The notes under the pieces: model-generated
Told to the model about the DNA's origin: nothing
The model's database searches: none
The model's input: only the letters and a program-made list of their open reading frames with translations
Position numbers and translations under genes: made by a program
Assembly (NCBI GenBank): GCA_001828445.1
Contig: MHYJ01000090.1
Location: 1-13,539, forward strand
Source of the DNA: Planctomycetes bacterium RBG_16_43_13
GTDB taxonomy: Bacteria; Planctomycetota; MHYJ01
Length of the DNA stretch: 13,539 nucleotides
Direction of reading: 5' to 3'
Shown: in pieces, positions 1 to 7,612 of the stretch
How positions within the stretch are numbered: position 1 is the stretch's first letter
Layout of the letters: each line of letters starts with the position of its first letter

Positions 1-288
1 AAGATCCCGAATTTATCCCTTCAATATGTAAGACTTCTTCGGGATGCAAAGGTCCAGCAGACCCTCTATGAACTCCTGACGCAGCAATATGAAATGGCGA
101 GGATACAGGAGGCAAAGGATACACCTACAGTACAGGTGCTTGATGCGGCAACGGTGCCGGAGAAGAGGGTAAAACCTCAACGAAGACAGATAGTCATGCT
201 CTCAACCGTAACTGGAATCATCTTTGGGATATTTATTGCATTTTTTATGGAATATATTAAAAAGACAAAGACGGATATTGCGGTGTAG
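1..288 (+). CDS. Wzz/GNVR-type polysaccharide chain-length regulator, C-terminal part
   Basis: The open frame runs in from the left edge, so only the last 95 residues are present. The visible part begins with a coiled-coil-like stretch (a PNLSLQYVRLLRD block, then YELLTQQYEMARIQEAKD), followed by a PTVQVLDAATVPEKRVKPQR block. That arrangement is the hallmark of the GNVR end of Wzz/ExoP-type co-polymerases. A hydrophobic segment at visible residues 64-82 is the second membrane helix, and a short basic tail (EYIKKTKTD) would lie in the cytoplasm. Such proteins set the length of polymerised O-antigen, capsule or exopolysaccharide chains at the inner membrane. No tyrosine-kinase domain follows, so this is the kinase-free form. 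It fits the glycan genes downstream. An in-frame ATG at 94 is internal and is not the real start. Confidence 0.85.
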   Translation, partial: KIPNLSLQYVRLLRDAKVQQTLYELLTQQYEMARIQEAKDTPTVQVLDAATVPEKRVKPQRRQIVMLSTVTGIIFGIFIAFFMEYIKKTKTDIAV

Positions 289-306
289 CTGAAAGAATTA
301 TTACTA

Positions 307-2139
307 ATGTCGAACAACCCTAAGCAAAAAACCAACGTTACACAGCCACCATTTTTTAGTTTGCTGCGTCGCCTCTGGCAACACATCAGTCGTCACCGTC
401 GGTATCAGTTCATCTTGATGCTCGTCTTAACACTGGCCAGTTCATGTGCAGAGGTCGTCAGTCTAGGCGCTGTGCTGCCATTTATAGGCATTCTCACCCA
501 GCCGGATAAAGTGTTTAATTTCCCCCTAATGGCAGGCGTTATACAAGCTCTGGGCATCGCCTCCGCAGAGGGCTTAGTGTTGCCACTTACCATCGCATTT
601 GCCGTGGCCGCATTGATTACCGGGGGACTACGCTTATTATTGTTATGGGTCAGTATTCGACTCGCAAATGCCACTGGAATAGATCTTAGTAATGAGATTT
701 ATCGCCGTACCCTCTATCAGCCTTATCGCGTGCATATAGCCCGCAACAGCAGCGAGATTATCAGTGGTATCACTCAAAAGGTGGGTACTGCCACGAGTGT
801 GTTGATGTCTCTACTGACAGTAGTTAGTTCAGCGGCGCTGTTTGCGGCCATCCTGTTGACATTGCTCGCAATTGACCCAATGGTGACTACAGTGACTATG
901 ACCGTTTTTGGGGCAGCATACGGAATTGTCACATGGCTAACGCGTTACAGATTAGTACGCAACAGCCAATGCATTGCGCACGAACAGACCCAGGTAATCA
1001 AGGCCCTACAGGAAGGTCTCGGTGGTATTCGCGATGTGCTCCTGGACGGCGCCCAGGCTGTTTACTGTGGCATCTATCGTAAAGCCGTCCAGCGGTTACA
1101 ATGGGCGTGGGGTGAGAATACCTTTATAAGTCAAGGTCCCCGCTACGCCATGGAGACTCTGGGCATGGTGCTGGTTGCCGCTTTGGCCTATGGCTTGACC
1201 CATCGGCCAGGTGGTATAGGGGCCGCTCTGCCTGTATTAGGGGTGCTGGCGCTTGGTGCACAGCGCCTGCTTCCCTTGATGCAACTGTTATACGGTCATA
1301 GTACAGTTATAAGCGGAAGCCATGCTTCACTGACCGAAGTGCTTGATTTGCTTGATCAACCCCTGCCGGAAGATGCCCGTCAACTTGCACCAGCGCCACT
1401 CAAGTTCGAAGACACAATCCGCTTTGACAACGTGCGATTCCGTTACAATAGTGACAGCCCCTGGGTGTTGGACGGCATCAACCTGACCATACACAAAGGA
1501 GCGAGAATCGGCTTTGTCGGCAGTACCGGAAGCGGCAAAAGCACGGCACTGGATCTGCTCATGTTCCTGCTCGAACCTACGCAGGGAAAGATTCTGGTGG
1601 ATGATCAGCCGATCAGCGGTGAACTTCGGCGGGCGTGGCAACGCACTATCGCCCATGTGCCGCAAAGCATATTCCTGGCAGACACCACCATCGCCGAGAA
1701 TATCGCCTTTGGCGTGCCGCCAGAGCAAATTGATCTGGATCGAGTCCGACAGGCCGCTGATCAAGCCCAGATTGCTGAATTCATCGAAAGTCTTCCCGAA
1801 GCTTATAGTGCTTTCGTGGGTGAACGCGGCATCCGCCTCAGCGGCGGCCAGCGTCAGCGCATTGGCATTGCCAGGTCGCTTTACAAGCAGGCAACAGTGA
1901 TCATCTTCGACGAAGCTACCAGTGCGCTGGACAGCGTTACCGAAAAAGCGGTGATGCGCGCCATCGAAAATCTCAACCGGGATCTCACCATACTGATTAT
2001 TGCGCACCGGCTCACAACTCTTCAGCATTGCGACACAATTGTGCAGTTGGGGCATGGGCAAATGGTCGCGCAAGGCTCTTATGAGTATTTCATGAACAGC
2101 GGGTCCGATTTCCAGAGTTTGGTAAGGACAGAGGCATAA
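307..2139 (+). CDS. ABC transporter, fused permease and ATPase (MsbA/PglK-like glycan flippase)
   Basis: This 610-residue half-transporter has an N-terminal membrane domain (hydrophobic segments near residues 34-62, 88-118, 165-212 and 278-325) and a C-terminal ATPase. The ATPase is complete: Walker A GSTGSGKST at 405-413 (Lys411), signature LSGGQ at 511-515, Walker B VIIFDE at 531-536 (catalytic Glu536) and switch His567. Length and order match the exporter class that includes MsbA and PglK, which flip lipids or lipid-linked saccharides across the inner membrane. Placed between a chain-length regulator and sugar genes, a glycan-flipping job is likely but inferred. The start has only a weak Shine-Dalgarno (GAAAG, 10-12 bases upstream). 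By eye the gene is near 52% G+C against about 43% for the genes after 2306, with more GC-ending codons, which suggests a separate origin. Confidence 0.9.
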   Translation: MSNNPKQKTNVTQPPFFSLLRRLWQHISRHRRYQFILMLVLTLASSCAEVVSLGAVLPFIGILTQPDKVFNFPLMAGVIQALGIASAEGLVLPLTIAFAVAALITGGLRLLLLWVSIRLANATGIDLSNEIYRRTLYQPYRVHIARNSSEIISGITQKVGTATSVLMSLLTVVSSAALFAAILLTLLAIDPMVTTVTMTVFGAAYGIVTWLTRYRLVRNSQCIAHEQTQVIKALQEGLGGIRDVLLDGAQAVYCGIYRKAVQRLQWAWGENTFISQGPRYAMETLGMVLVAALAYGLTHRPGGIGAALPVLGVLALGAQRLLPLMQLLYGHSTVISGSHASLTEVLDLLDQPLPEDARQLAPAPLKFEDTIRFDNVRFRYNSDSPWVLDGINLTIHKGARIGFVGSTGSGKSTALDLLMFLLEPTQGKILVDDQPISGELRRAWQRTIAHVPQSIFLADTTIAENIAFGVPPEQIDLDRVRQAADQAQIAEFIESLPEAYSAFVGERGIRLSGGQRQRIGIARSLYKQATVIIFDEATSALDSVTEKAVMRAIENLNRDLTILIIAHRLTTLQHCDTIVQLGHGQMVAQGSYEYFMNSGSDFQSLVRTEA

Positions 2140-2305
2140 GGAGCCGAGTTTCCGGGAGAATATCGAAAGCGTTGATAGAGGCAAATTGGAGAACTTGGCT
2201 ACGTGGTACGGTTATTCGATATTTTGAAGTTCACATGGCCAGATCCCCCTATCATTTTTTCTGCGGCAAACCATAAGACATGAACCACAAACTATCTGGA
2301 ATCAA

Positions 2306-3463
2306 ATGATACCCTACGGTCGCCAGGAAATATCAGAAGAAGATGTCAATGCGGTTGTTGAAGTGCTCAGGTCTGATTGGCTTACACAGGGTCCGGCGAT
2401 TAGTCGTTTTGAAAAAGTTGTTGCTGATTACTGTGGTGCAAAGTATGCAGTAGCCGTCAATAGTGCGACATCTTCACTTCACATTGCCTGTCTTGCCTCA
2501 GGACTGGGACCGGGAGATATACTGTGGACTTCTCCCAATACCTTTGTGGCATCAGCCAATTGCGGGCGTTATTGTGGTTCCAATGTCGATTTTGTGGATA
2601 TCGATCCCCTTACCTATAATCTGAGCCCTGACCTTCTGGAAGAAAAACTTAGGGAAGCAGAGCAAAAAGGAAGGCTTCCAAAGATTGTTGTCCCTGTACA
2701 TTTTGCTGGGCAGTCATGCGAGATGGAAAAAATTAATGTTCTTGCCAAACGCTATGGGTTTACTGTTATTGAAGATGCCTCCCATTCAATTGGAGGACGA
2801 TATAAGGGAAATATAATTGGTGGTTGCGCTTTTTCGGATATCACCGTTTTCAGCTTTCATCCGGTTAAAATCATAACTACAGGGGAAGGCGGAATGGTGC
2901 TTACGAATAGTGCGGATTTATACGAGAAGCTGATACGCTTACGAAGTCACGGCATTACTCGCAAGGAAGAGTTTATGCAGGGAGAATCACATGGCCCGTG
3001 GTATTATCAACAGATTGATCTTGGCTTTAATTACCGTATGACCGATCTTCAAGCTGCCTTAGGGTCAAGTCAGATGAGTCGTTTGGATGAATTTGTAAAA
3101 CGTCGTCAAAACTTGGCCCGGCGTTATAATTACAGCCTGAGGAATCTTCCCATAGGTTTACCATGGCAACACCCAGATACATTTTCAGCATTCCATTTGT
3201 ATGTGATCCGCCTTAAACTTGAAAAAATTAACAAGACACATCGCCGGGTGTTTGAAGAGCTTCGAAATGAAGGGATTGGCGTAAACTTGCATTACATACC
3301 GGTTCATACTCAGCCTTATTACCGGCGATTAGGGTTTAAACAGGGTGATTTCCCGGAAGCAGAAATATATTACAGTGAGGCAATAAGCCTTCCCATCTAC
3401 TATGATTTAACAGAAGAAGAGCAAGACTTTGTTGTTTCTAAACTTGCTGAGGTCTTGCAATGA
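2306..3463 (+). CDS. pseC: UDP-4-amino-4,6-dideoxy-N-acetyl-beta-L-altrosamine transaminase (PseC)
   Basis: A 385-residue PLP-dependent sugar aminotransferase of the DegT/DnrJ/EryC1 family. It opens with MIPYGRQ, typical of PseC, and has the SATSSLH phosphate-binding region (residues 53-59), EDASH (156-160, Asp157 contacting the PLP pyridine nitrogen) and FSFHPVKIITTGEGG (183-197) with Lys188 as the Schiff-base lysine. The HPVK-TTGEGG block separates PseC from most relatives. PseC converts UDP-2-acetamido-2,6-dideoxy-beta-L-arabino-4-hexulose, the PseB product, to the 4-amino sugar, the second step to pseudaminic acid. PseB is not in this window. The Shine-Dalgarno is weak (CTGGAA). The stop overlaps the next start as ATGA at 3460-3463, so the two are translationally coupled. 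A LegC-type role is less likely given the pse neighbours. Confidence 0.93.
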   Translation: MIPYGRQEISEEDVNAVVEVLRSDWLTQGPAISRFEKVVADYCGAKYAVAVNSATSSLHIACLASGLGPGDILWTSPNTFVASANCGRYCGSNVDFVDIDPLTYNLSPDLLEEKLREAEQKGRLPKIVVPVHFAGQSCEMEKINVLAKRYGFTVIEDASHSIGGRYKGNIIGGCAFSDITVFSFHPVKIITTGEGGMVLTNSADLYEKLIRLRSHGITRKEEFMQGESHGPWYYQQIDLGFNYRMTDLQAALGSSQMSRLDEFVKRRQNLARRYNYSLRNLPIGLPWQHPDTFSAFHLYVIRLKLEKINKTHRRVFEELRNEGIGVNLHYIPVHTQPYYRRLGFKQGDFPEAEIYYSEAISLPIYYDLTEEEQDFVVSKLAEVLQ

Positions 3464-4197
3464 AAACAGTTATCATTGTGCAGGCTCGGATGACTTCCCG
3501 CAGACTTCCAGGAAAAGTCCTGCGAACTGTACTTAATAAACCTCTCTTAGAATTTCAGATAGAGCGTTTTAAAAGGGTCAAACTGGCGGATGAAATAGTT
3601 ATTGCCACTACTATTAATGAAACGGATATACCAATAGTTAGCCTTTGTGAAAGGCTTTCGATCCCCTATTATCGTGGATCGGAAGACGACGTATTGGCAA
3701 GGTATTGGGAGGCTGCAAAAGCATATAAGGCTGACTTAGTTGTCAGGATTACTTCTGATTGTCCCCTAATAGATCCCAGTGTAATTGACAGTGTTATCCA
3801 ATTTTATCTTTATAATAGCAATAATTGTGATTATGTTTCAAACGTATTGGTGAGAAGCTATCCACGAGGGATGGATACTGAAGTTTTCCCTTTTTTTGTA
3901 TTAGATGAAGCTTTTCAGGAGTCGACTGACAAAACTGATCTGGAGCATGTAACGCCCTTTATTCACAGACAGCCGCAGCGCTACAGTTTAGCTAATGTTT
4001 TTTACACGGAGGATCAGAGTCAGCATCGCTGGACAGTGGATACACCTGAAGATTTTGAATTAATAAAAAAAATATTAGAAAACTTATATCCTGTTAATCC
4101 TAAATTTTCTTTAGAAGATGTATTAAATCTTCTAAAAAGCTATCCTGAATGGTCAAACATAAATGCACATGTCGAACAGAAGAAGTTAGAAAGTTGA
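3460..4197 (+). CDS. pseF: SpsF-type cytidylyltransferase, probable CMP-pseudaminic acid synthetase
   Basis: A 245-residue protein of the SpsF/CMP-KDO synthetase-like group. It has the nucleotide-binding N-terminus VQARMTSRRLPGKV (residues 7-20), a conserved RGSEDDVLARY (72-82) and RITSDCPLIDP (96-106) with Asp100 and Asp106 as likely magnesium and substrate ligands. It should activate the finished nonulosonic acid with CTP to give the CMP-sugar donor. This family often stands in for canonical PseF beside pseC and pseI, so the symbol rests on role and context rather than on close similarity to Campylobacter PseF. Some databases call the family a glycosyltransferase. The gene starts inside the pseC stop and ends 17 bp before the methylase. 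The last 20 or so residues are low in conservation, with a charged tail. Confidence 0.82.
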   Translation: MKTVIIVQARMTSRRLPGKVLRTVLNKPLLEFQIERFKRVKLADEIVIATTINETDIPIVSLCERLSIPYYRGSEDDVLARYWEAAKAYKADLVVRITSDCPLIDPSVIDSVIQFYLYNSNNCDYVSNVLVRSYPRGMDTEVFPFFVLDEAFQESTDKTDLEHVTPFIHRQPQRYSLANVFYTEDQSQHRWTVDTPEDFELIKKILENLYPVNPKFSLEDVLNLLKSYPEWSNINAHVEQKKLES

Positions 4198-4204
4198 GAA
4201 TAAA

Positions 4205-4209
4205 AGGAG
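4205..4209 (+). promoter_or_regulatory. Ribosome binding site fixing the methylase start
   Basis: AGGAG lies five bases before the ATG at 4215. A longer frame opens at an ATG at 4149, inside the previous gene and without a site of this quality. The ATG at 4215 also begins the conserved protein, so this site decides the start. Confidence 0.75.
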
Positions 4210-4214
4210 ATAAT

Positions 4215-4841
4215 ATGAGTGAATTTAAAACAGAACAGGAACAGTTTTGGGCAGGCGAATTTGGCAATGAGTACACGTCAAGAAACCAGGGACTTGATTG
4301 GATTGCAAGTAATATAGCCCTGTTTGCGAAGATATTGTCTCATACAGAGACAGTAAGTAATGCCATTGAGTTCGGCGCAAACTTAGGATTAAATCTTAGG
4401 GCAATAAGGCAGATTCTGCCTGGGACCGAGCTTTCTGCGATAGAAATAAACCAAAAGGCAGTGGAGGAATTGAATCGTTTGGGAGATATTAAGGTTTATC
4501 ACCAATCAATTCTCGAATTCACTCCTGATTATATGAGAGATTTGGTGCTTATTAAAGGTGTTTTGATTCATATTAATCCTGATAAACTGCCTTTGGTTTA
4601 CGATGCGCTTTATCAAACAAGCAACCGCTATATTTGTATAGCTGAGTACTATAATCCTGTTCCCGTAGAAGTTTCATATAGAGGTCACACCGGTAAGCTG
4701 TTTAAGCGTGATTTTGCTGGTGAGTTGCTCAACAGATTTAATGACCTCCATTTAGTGGATTATGGATTCGTTTATCACGGCGATAATAAGTTCCCTCAGG
4801 ATGACATCACCTGGTTTCTTTTAGAAAAAAAATCTTCTTAA
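4215..4841 (+). CDS. Pseudaminic acid biosynthesis-associated methyltransferase
   Basis: A 208-residue SAM-dependent methyltransferase. Its opening (TEQEQFWAGEFGNEYTSRN, residues 6-24) and the SAM-binding motif IEFGANLGLNL (51-61) match what I know of the pseudaminic-acid-associated methylase family (TIGR03587). ELSAIEINQKA supplies the acidic end of the second strand that holds the ribose, and VLIHINPDKL follows the fourth strand. The family is known by co-occurrence with pse genes; its exact acceptor is not established, but an O- or N-methyl group on the nonulosonic acid or a precursor is the natural inference. The start at 4215 is chosen over an upstream in-frame ATG at 4149 because of a strong AGGAG site and the conserved N-terminus. 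It sits between pseF and the amidotransferase in the same operon, with 27 bp to the next gene. Confidence 0.88.
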   Translation: MSEFKTEQEQFWAGEFGNEYTSRNQGLDWIASNIALFAKILSHTETVSNAIEFGANLGLNLRAIRQILPGTELSAIEINQKAVEELNRLGDIKVYHQSILEFTPDYMRDLVLIKGVLIHINPDKLPLVYDALYQTSNRYICIAEYYNPVPVEVSYRGHTGKLFKRDFAGELLNRFNDLHLVDYGFVYHGDNKFPQDDITWFLLEKKSS

Positions 4842-4868
4842 TTATTGATTACGGGAGGAATTTAAGTC

Positions 4869-6017
4869 ATGAATTATTGCAAAAGATGTGTCATACCAGA
4901 TACTAAACCTGATTTATTTATTGATGAAGAAGGTATATGTAGCGCATGCCGGAGCTATGAAAAAAGAAAAGAGGTCGACTGGGATGCTCGTCGGGCCGAA
5001 TTAACTAAGGTATTAGATAAATATACGTCAAAAAACAGCAAAAGATGGGATTGTATTGTTCCCGTTAGCGGTGGTAAGGACAGCACCTATCAAGTGGTTA
5101 GAATGCTTCAATTGGGATTGAACCCATTATGTGTAACGGCCACGACTTGTGACTTATCCGATGTAGGTCGTAAAAATATCGAGAATATAAAGAATCTCGG
5201 TGTTGATTATATAGAGTTTTCACCTAACAAACTAATACGCAGAAAGCTTAATCGGCTTGGCTTGACCCAGGTAGGCGATATATCCTGGCCTGAGCATGTA
5301 GGAATATTTACAATTCCTGTGCGGGCAGCAGTAGAGTTTGAAGTACCGTTGCTTGTTTGGGGCGAAAATTCCCAAAATGAATATGGTGGTCCAGCAGCAG
5401 CAAGTGAAAATAACGTTCTTAATCGTCGCTGGCTGGAAGAATTTGGCGGTTTACTTGGATTAAGAGTTTCAGATATTATTGGCATGGATGGTATTGAGGA
5501 AAAGCATCTCATACCGTATACCTATCCAACTGATGAAGAATTGCAACGAGTAGGAGTTACAGGTATTTTCCTTGGTTATTATATACCATGGGACGGATAT
5601 TCTAATGCCTTGATCGCCCAGGCCCATGGTTTTACAACCTTGCAAACAACAGTAGAAGGATCAATAGTAAATTATGAAAATCTGGATAACTGCCAAACAG
5701 GAATTCATGATTATTTTAAATTCCTAAAATTCGGTTTTGGCCGATCGACTGACATTGCTTGCCTGCATATTCGACGAGGACGTATCACCCGCCAGGATGG
5801 CATTGAATTAGTGAGTAAGCATGACGGCAAGTTTCCATGGATGTATCTTGGTAAGCCTCTTGAGAGAATTTTGGAACCCTTGGGAATCACTATAGAAGAA
5901 TTTGTAAGGATTTGCGACAGATTTACAAATAAGAAGATTTTCCTAACTGATGGAAAAGGGAATTTGATCAAAGATAAATATGGGAATCTTTCAAAGATAA
6001 ATTACGATAATGTGTAG
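4869..6017 (+). CDS. pseA: N-acetyl sugar amidotransferase (PseA/WbpG/LegA-like)
   Basis: A 382-residue ATP-dependent amidotransferase of the PP-loop superfamily. An N-terminal zinc-binding-like knuckle has Cys4, Cys7, Cys24 and Cys27 (CKRC and CSAC). The ATP-binding PP-loop SGGKDST is at 67-73. WGENSQNEYGG (about 163-173) and the GYYIPWDGYSN block are typical of the PseA/WbpG group. These enzymes activate an N-acetyl group with ATP, and ammonia then turns it into an acetamidino group. P. aeruginosa WbpG works with the HisH2/HisF2 ammonia channel, and the same pair is encoded two genes downstream here. The substrate is inferred to be pseudaminic acid or a precursor. A GGGAGG site ends ten bases before the ATG. 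The C-terminus carries a near-duplicated GNL-K stretch from an imperfect repeat in the DNA. Confidence 0.88.
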   Translation: MNYCKRCVIPDTKPDLFIDEEGICSACRSYEKRKEVDWDARRAELTKVLDKYTSKNSKRWDCIVPVSGGKDSTYQVVRMLQLGLNPLCVTATTCDLSDVGRKNIENIKNLGVDYIEFSPNKLIRRKLNRLGLTQVGDISWPEHVGIFTIPVRAAVEFEVPLLVWGENSQNEYGGPAAASENNVLNRRWLEEFGGLLGLRVSDIIGMDGIEEKHLIPYTYPTDEELQRVGVTGIFLGYYIPWDGYSNALIAQAHGFTTLQTTVEGSIVNYENLDNCQTGIHDYFKFLKFGFGRSTDIACLHIRRGRITRQDGIELVSKHDGKFPWMYLGKPLERILEPLGITIEEFVRICDRFTNKKIFLTDGKGNLIKDKYGNLSKINYDNV

Positions 6018-6022
6018 TTGCC

Positions 6023-6027
6023 GGAGG
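6023..6027 (+). promoter_or_regulatory. Ribosome binding site fixing the radical SAM gene start
   Basis: GGAGG, within GGAGGTGA, ends five bases before the ATG at 6033. The open frame extends five codons further to a TTG directly after the previous stop, but the site would then lie inside the coding sequence, so ATG 6033 is preferred. Confidence 0.8.
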
Positions 6028-6032
6028 TGAGC

Positions 6033-6980
6033 ATGGATTATAGGTTGCCTTTCCCAAGGGTAGTCAGAATTGAGCCGTCGAGCAAATGTAACTTAAAGTG
6101 CTCCCATTGCCCTACAGGGATCATTGATATGGAGCGTGGGGTAATGAAGGATGAGGTGTTCTCAAGTGTTTTGAGTACGATAAAAGCCAATCAGGAATTT
6201 ATCAAAGTTGTTGTTCTTTATCATGGGGGGGAGCCGTTTATGAGCAAACGCCTCTTTCATATGGTCAGAGAACTTAAAACATGCGGCACTATTTCTGTGA
6301 AGACTGTTTCCAACGGCATGATTTTGACCGAACTGCTAATAGCCGGTCTAGTGGATAGCGGGATGGATATTATTGAATTCTCGCTCGATGGGATTTCGCC
6401 TGAACAAAACAATTTTGTCAGGCGAGGATGCAATTATGAGAAAGTGGTAGAAAATATTAAAAAACTGATTTTGTATAAAAAGAGAGCCTCTGCTATCAAG
6501 CCCCAGATATTTATCTCAACTACTCAATTCGTGGATCGGTATTTGCCAAAAGAGACTATGGAGGCGAGAGTTCCTGCGTTTCTCTTGGAAGAATTTTCAG
6601 GCGAATATGAAGTGGCTGGCTTCAAGCCGACGCTTGCAATGCGATGGCCCCACGTGGATATCATCGAAAACACATATGACGTATATATTGATCCAAATGA
6701 CACGGAAGTTAGAAATTATTGCGATCATGTCTACAGCACGGTAACAGTGAGATCAAATGGGGACGTTGTCCCATGTTGTTATGACTTAACCAGCGAGTAT
6801 GTCATGGGAAACGTCTTGAAGTCTGATCTTGCTTCAATTTGGAATAATGAAAAATCGTTATATATCAGGAAAAGTATTGATCAAAAGAAATTTATTTCGC
6901 TATGCAATAACTGCAATGTAGTCAAACCAAATGCATATCTTTTATTGAAACCTGATGTCCTAAAAAAGTTTAGTAATTGA
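6033..6980 (+). CDS. Radical SAM protein with SPASM/twitch-type C-terminal domain
   Basis: A 315-residue radical SAM protein. KCNLKCSHC supplies the CX3CX2C cluster motif (Cys19, Cys23, Cys26), YHGGEPF is the SAM-binding GGEP motif and IIEFSLDG the later strand. The C-terminal part has further cysteines at 230, 248, 249, 291 and 294 around VRSNGDVVPCCYD and the GNVLKSDLASIWNNEK region, the usual form of an auxiliary-cluster SPASM or twitch domain. The family includes peptide modifiers and also enzymes acting on sugars and cofactors, so the substrate is open. Lying between the amidotransferase and HisH/HisF and sharing their spacing, it probably acts on the nonulosonic acid or its amidino group. 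There is no peptide precursor or RiPP gene nearby. I do not recognise a characterised orthologue. Confidence 0.85.
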   Translation: MDYRLPFPRVVRIEPSSKCNLKCSHCPTGIIDMERGVMKDEVFSSVLSTIKANQEFIKVVVLYHGGEPFMSKRLFHMVRELKTCGTISVKTVSNGMILTELLIAGLVDSGMDIIEFSLDGISPEQNNFVRRGCNYEKVVENIKKLILYKKRASAIKPQIFISTTQFVDRYLPKETMEARVPAFLLEEFSGEYEVAGFKPTLAMRWPHVDIIENTYDVYIDPNDTEVRNYCDHVYSTVTVRSNGDVVPCCYDLTSEYVMGNVLKSDLASIWNNEKSLYIRKSIDQKKFISLCNNCNVVKPNAYLLLKPDVLKKFSN

Positions 6981-6985
6981 TATCC

Positions 6986-7600
6986 ATGGATGTACTAGTT
7001 ATAGATTATGGCATGGGGAATTTAGGATCTGTAAGACGGTCCTTAGAAGAATGTGGTGCGCGCGTAATTGTCTCAGATAACCCAAAAGATATTGAAAGTG
7101 TTGCAAAAGTTGTCCTTCCAGGTGTAGGTGCTTTTGCTGACGGAATGGCAAATCTTAATAAGTTGGGATGGGTTTCTGCTATTTATGATGCAGTGAAAAA
7201 AGAAAGGCTTCCCTTGCTTGGCATTTGTCTTGGTATGCAATTACTTGCTGACAAGGGGTATGAGGGTGGTGAAACTGCGGGATTAGGGCTTGTTCCCGGA
7301 AAGGTAATACGTTTAGAACCGGATTCTCCTAATACCAAGATTCCTCATATCGGATGGAACGAGGTTAATCAAACCAAGTCCGACTATATTTTTAATGGAA
7401 TTGATGATGGAACGGATTTCTATTTTGTACACAGCTACCATTTTGTTTCCACTGATACAGAACATATCCTTGCTACGACACCTTTTTGCAATAAATTTGT
7501 TTCTGCAGTAGCGGCTGGAAACATCATCGGAGTTCAGTTCCATCCAGAAAAAAGCGGGTATCCGGGACTTCAACTTCTGGAAAATTTCCTTAAAATTTAG
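6986..7600 (+). CDS. hisH: HisH-like glutamine amidotransferase subunit (WbuY/HisH2 type)
   Basis: A 204-residue class I glutamine amidotransferase. VIDYGMGNLGSV at the N-terminus is diagnostic of HisH. The catalytic triad is Cys81 (GICLGMQ), His186 and Glu188 (QFHPEKSG). It releases ammonia from glutamine for a HisF-like partner. Here the pair sits in a glycan cluster with a WbpG-like enzyme and no other his genes, so it is the accessory set that feeds amidination of an N-acetyl sugar rather than histidine synthesis. The start is uncertain: a TTG at 6977 overlaps the upstream stop, but the ATG at 6986 begins right before the conserved strand. Neither has a clear Shine-Dalgarno, which suggests translational coupling to the radical SAM gene. 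Confidence 0.88.
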   Translation: MDVLVIDYGMGNLGSVRRSLEECGARVIVSDNPKDIESVAKVVLPGVGAFADGMANLNKLGWVSAIYDAVKKERLPLLGICLGMQLLADKGYEGGETAGLGLVPGKVIRLEPDSPNTKIPHIGWNEVNQTKSDYIFNGIDDGTDFYFVHSYHFVSTDTEHILATTPFCNKFVSAVAAGNIIGVQFHPEKSGYPGLQLLENFLKI

Positions 7601-7604
7601 GAGG
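7598..7604 (+). promoter_or_regulatory. Ribosome binding site supporting a TTG start for the HisF-like gene
   Basis: TAGGAGG overlaps the hisH stop and ends eight bases before the TTG at 7613. No ATG lies near the start of the conserved protein, so the TTG is accepted. Confidence 0.75.
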
Positions 7605-7612
7605 CTAAGGGA

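Noticed and set aside
1327..2184. 285-residue open frame on the - strand
   Set aside because: It lies antisense to the well-conserved ATPase domain and shows no recognisable motif; it is a shadow of the codon pattern of the ABC transporter gene.
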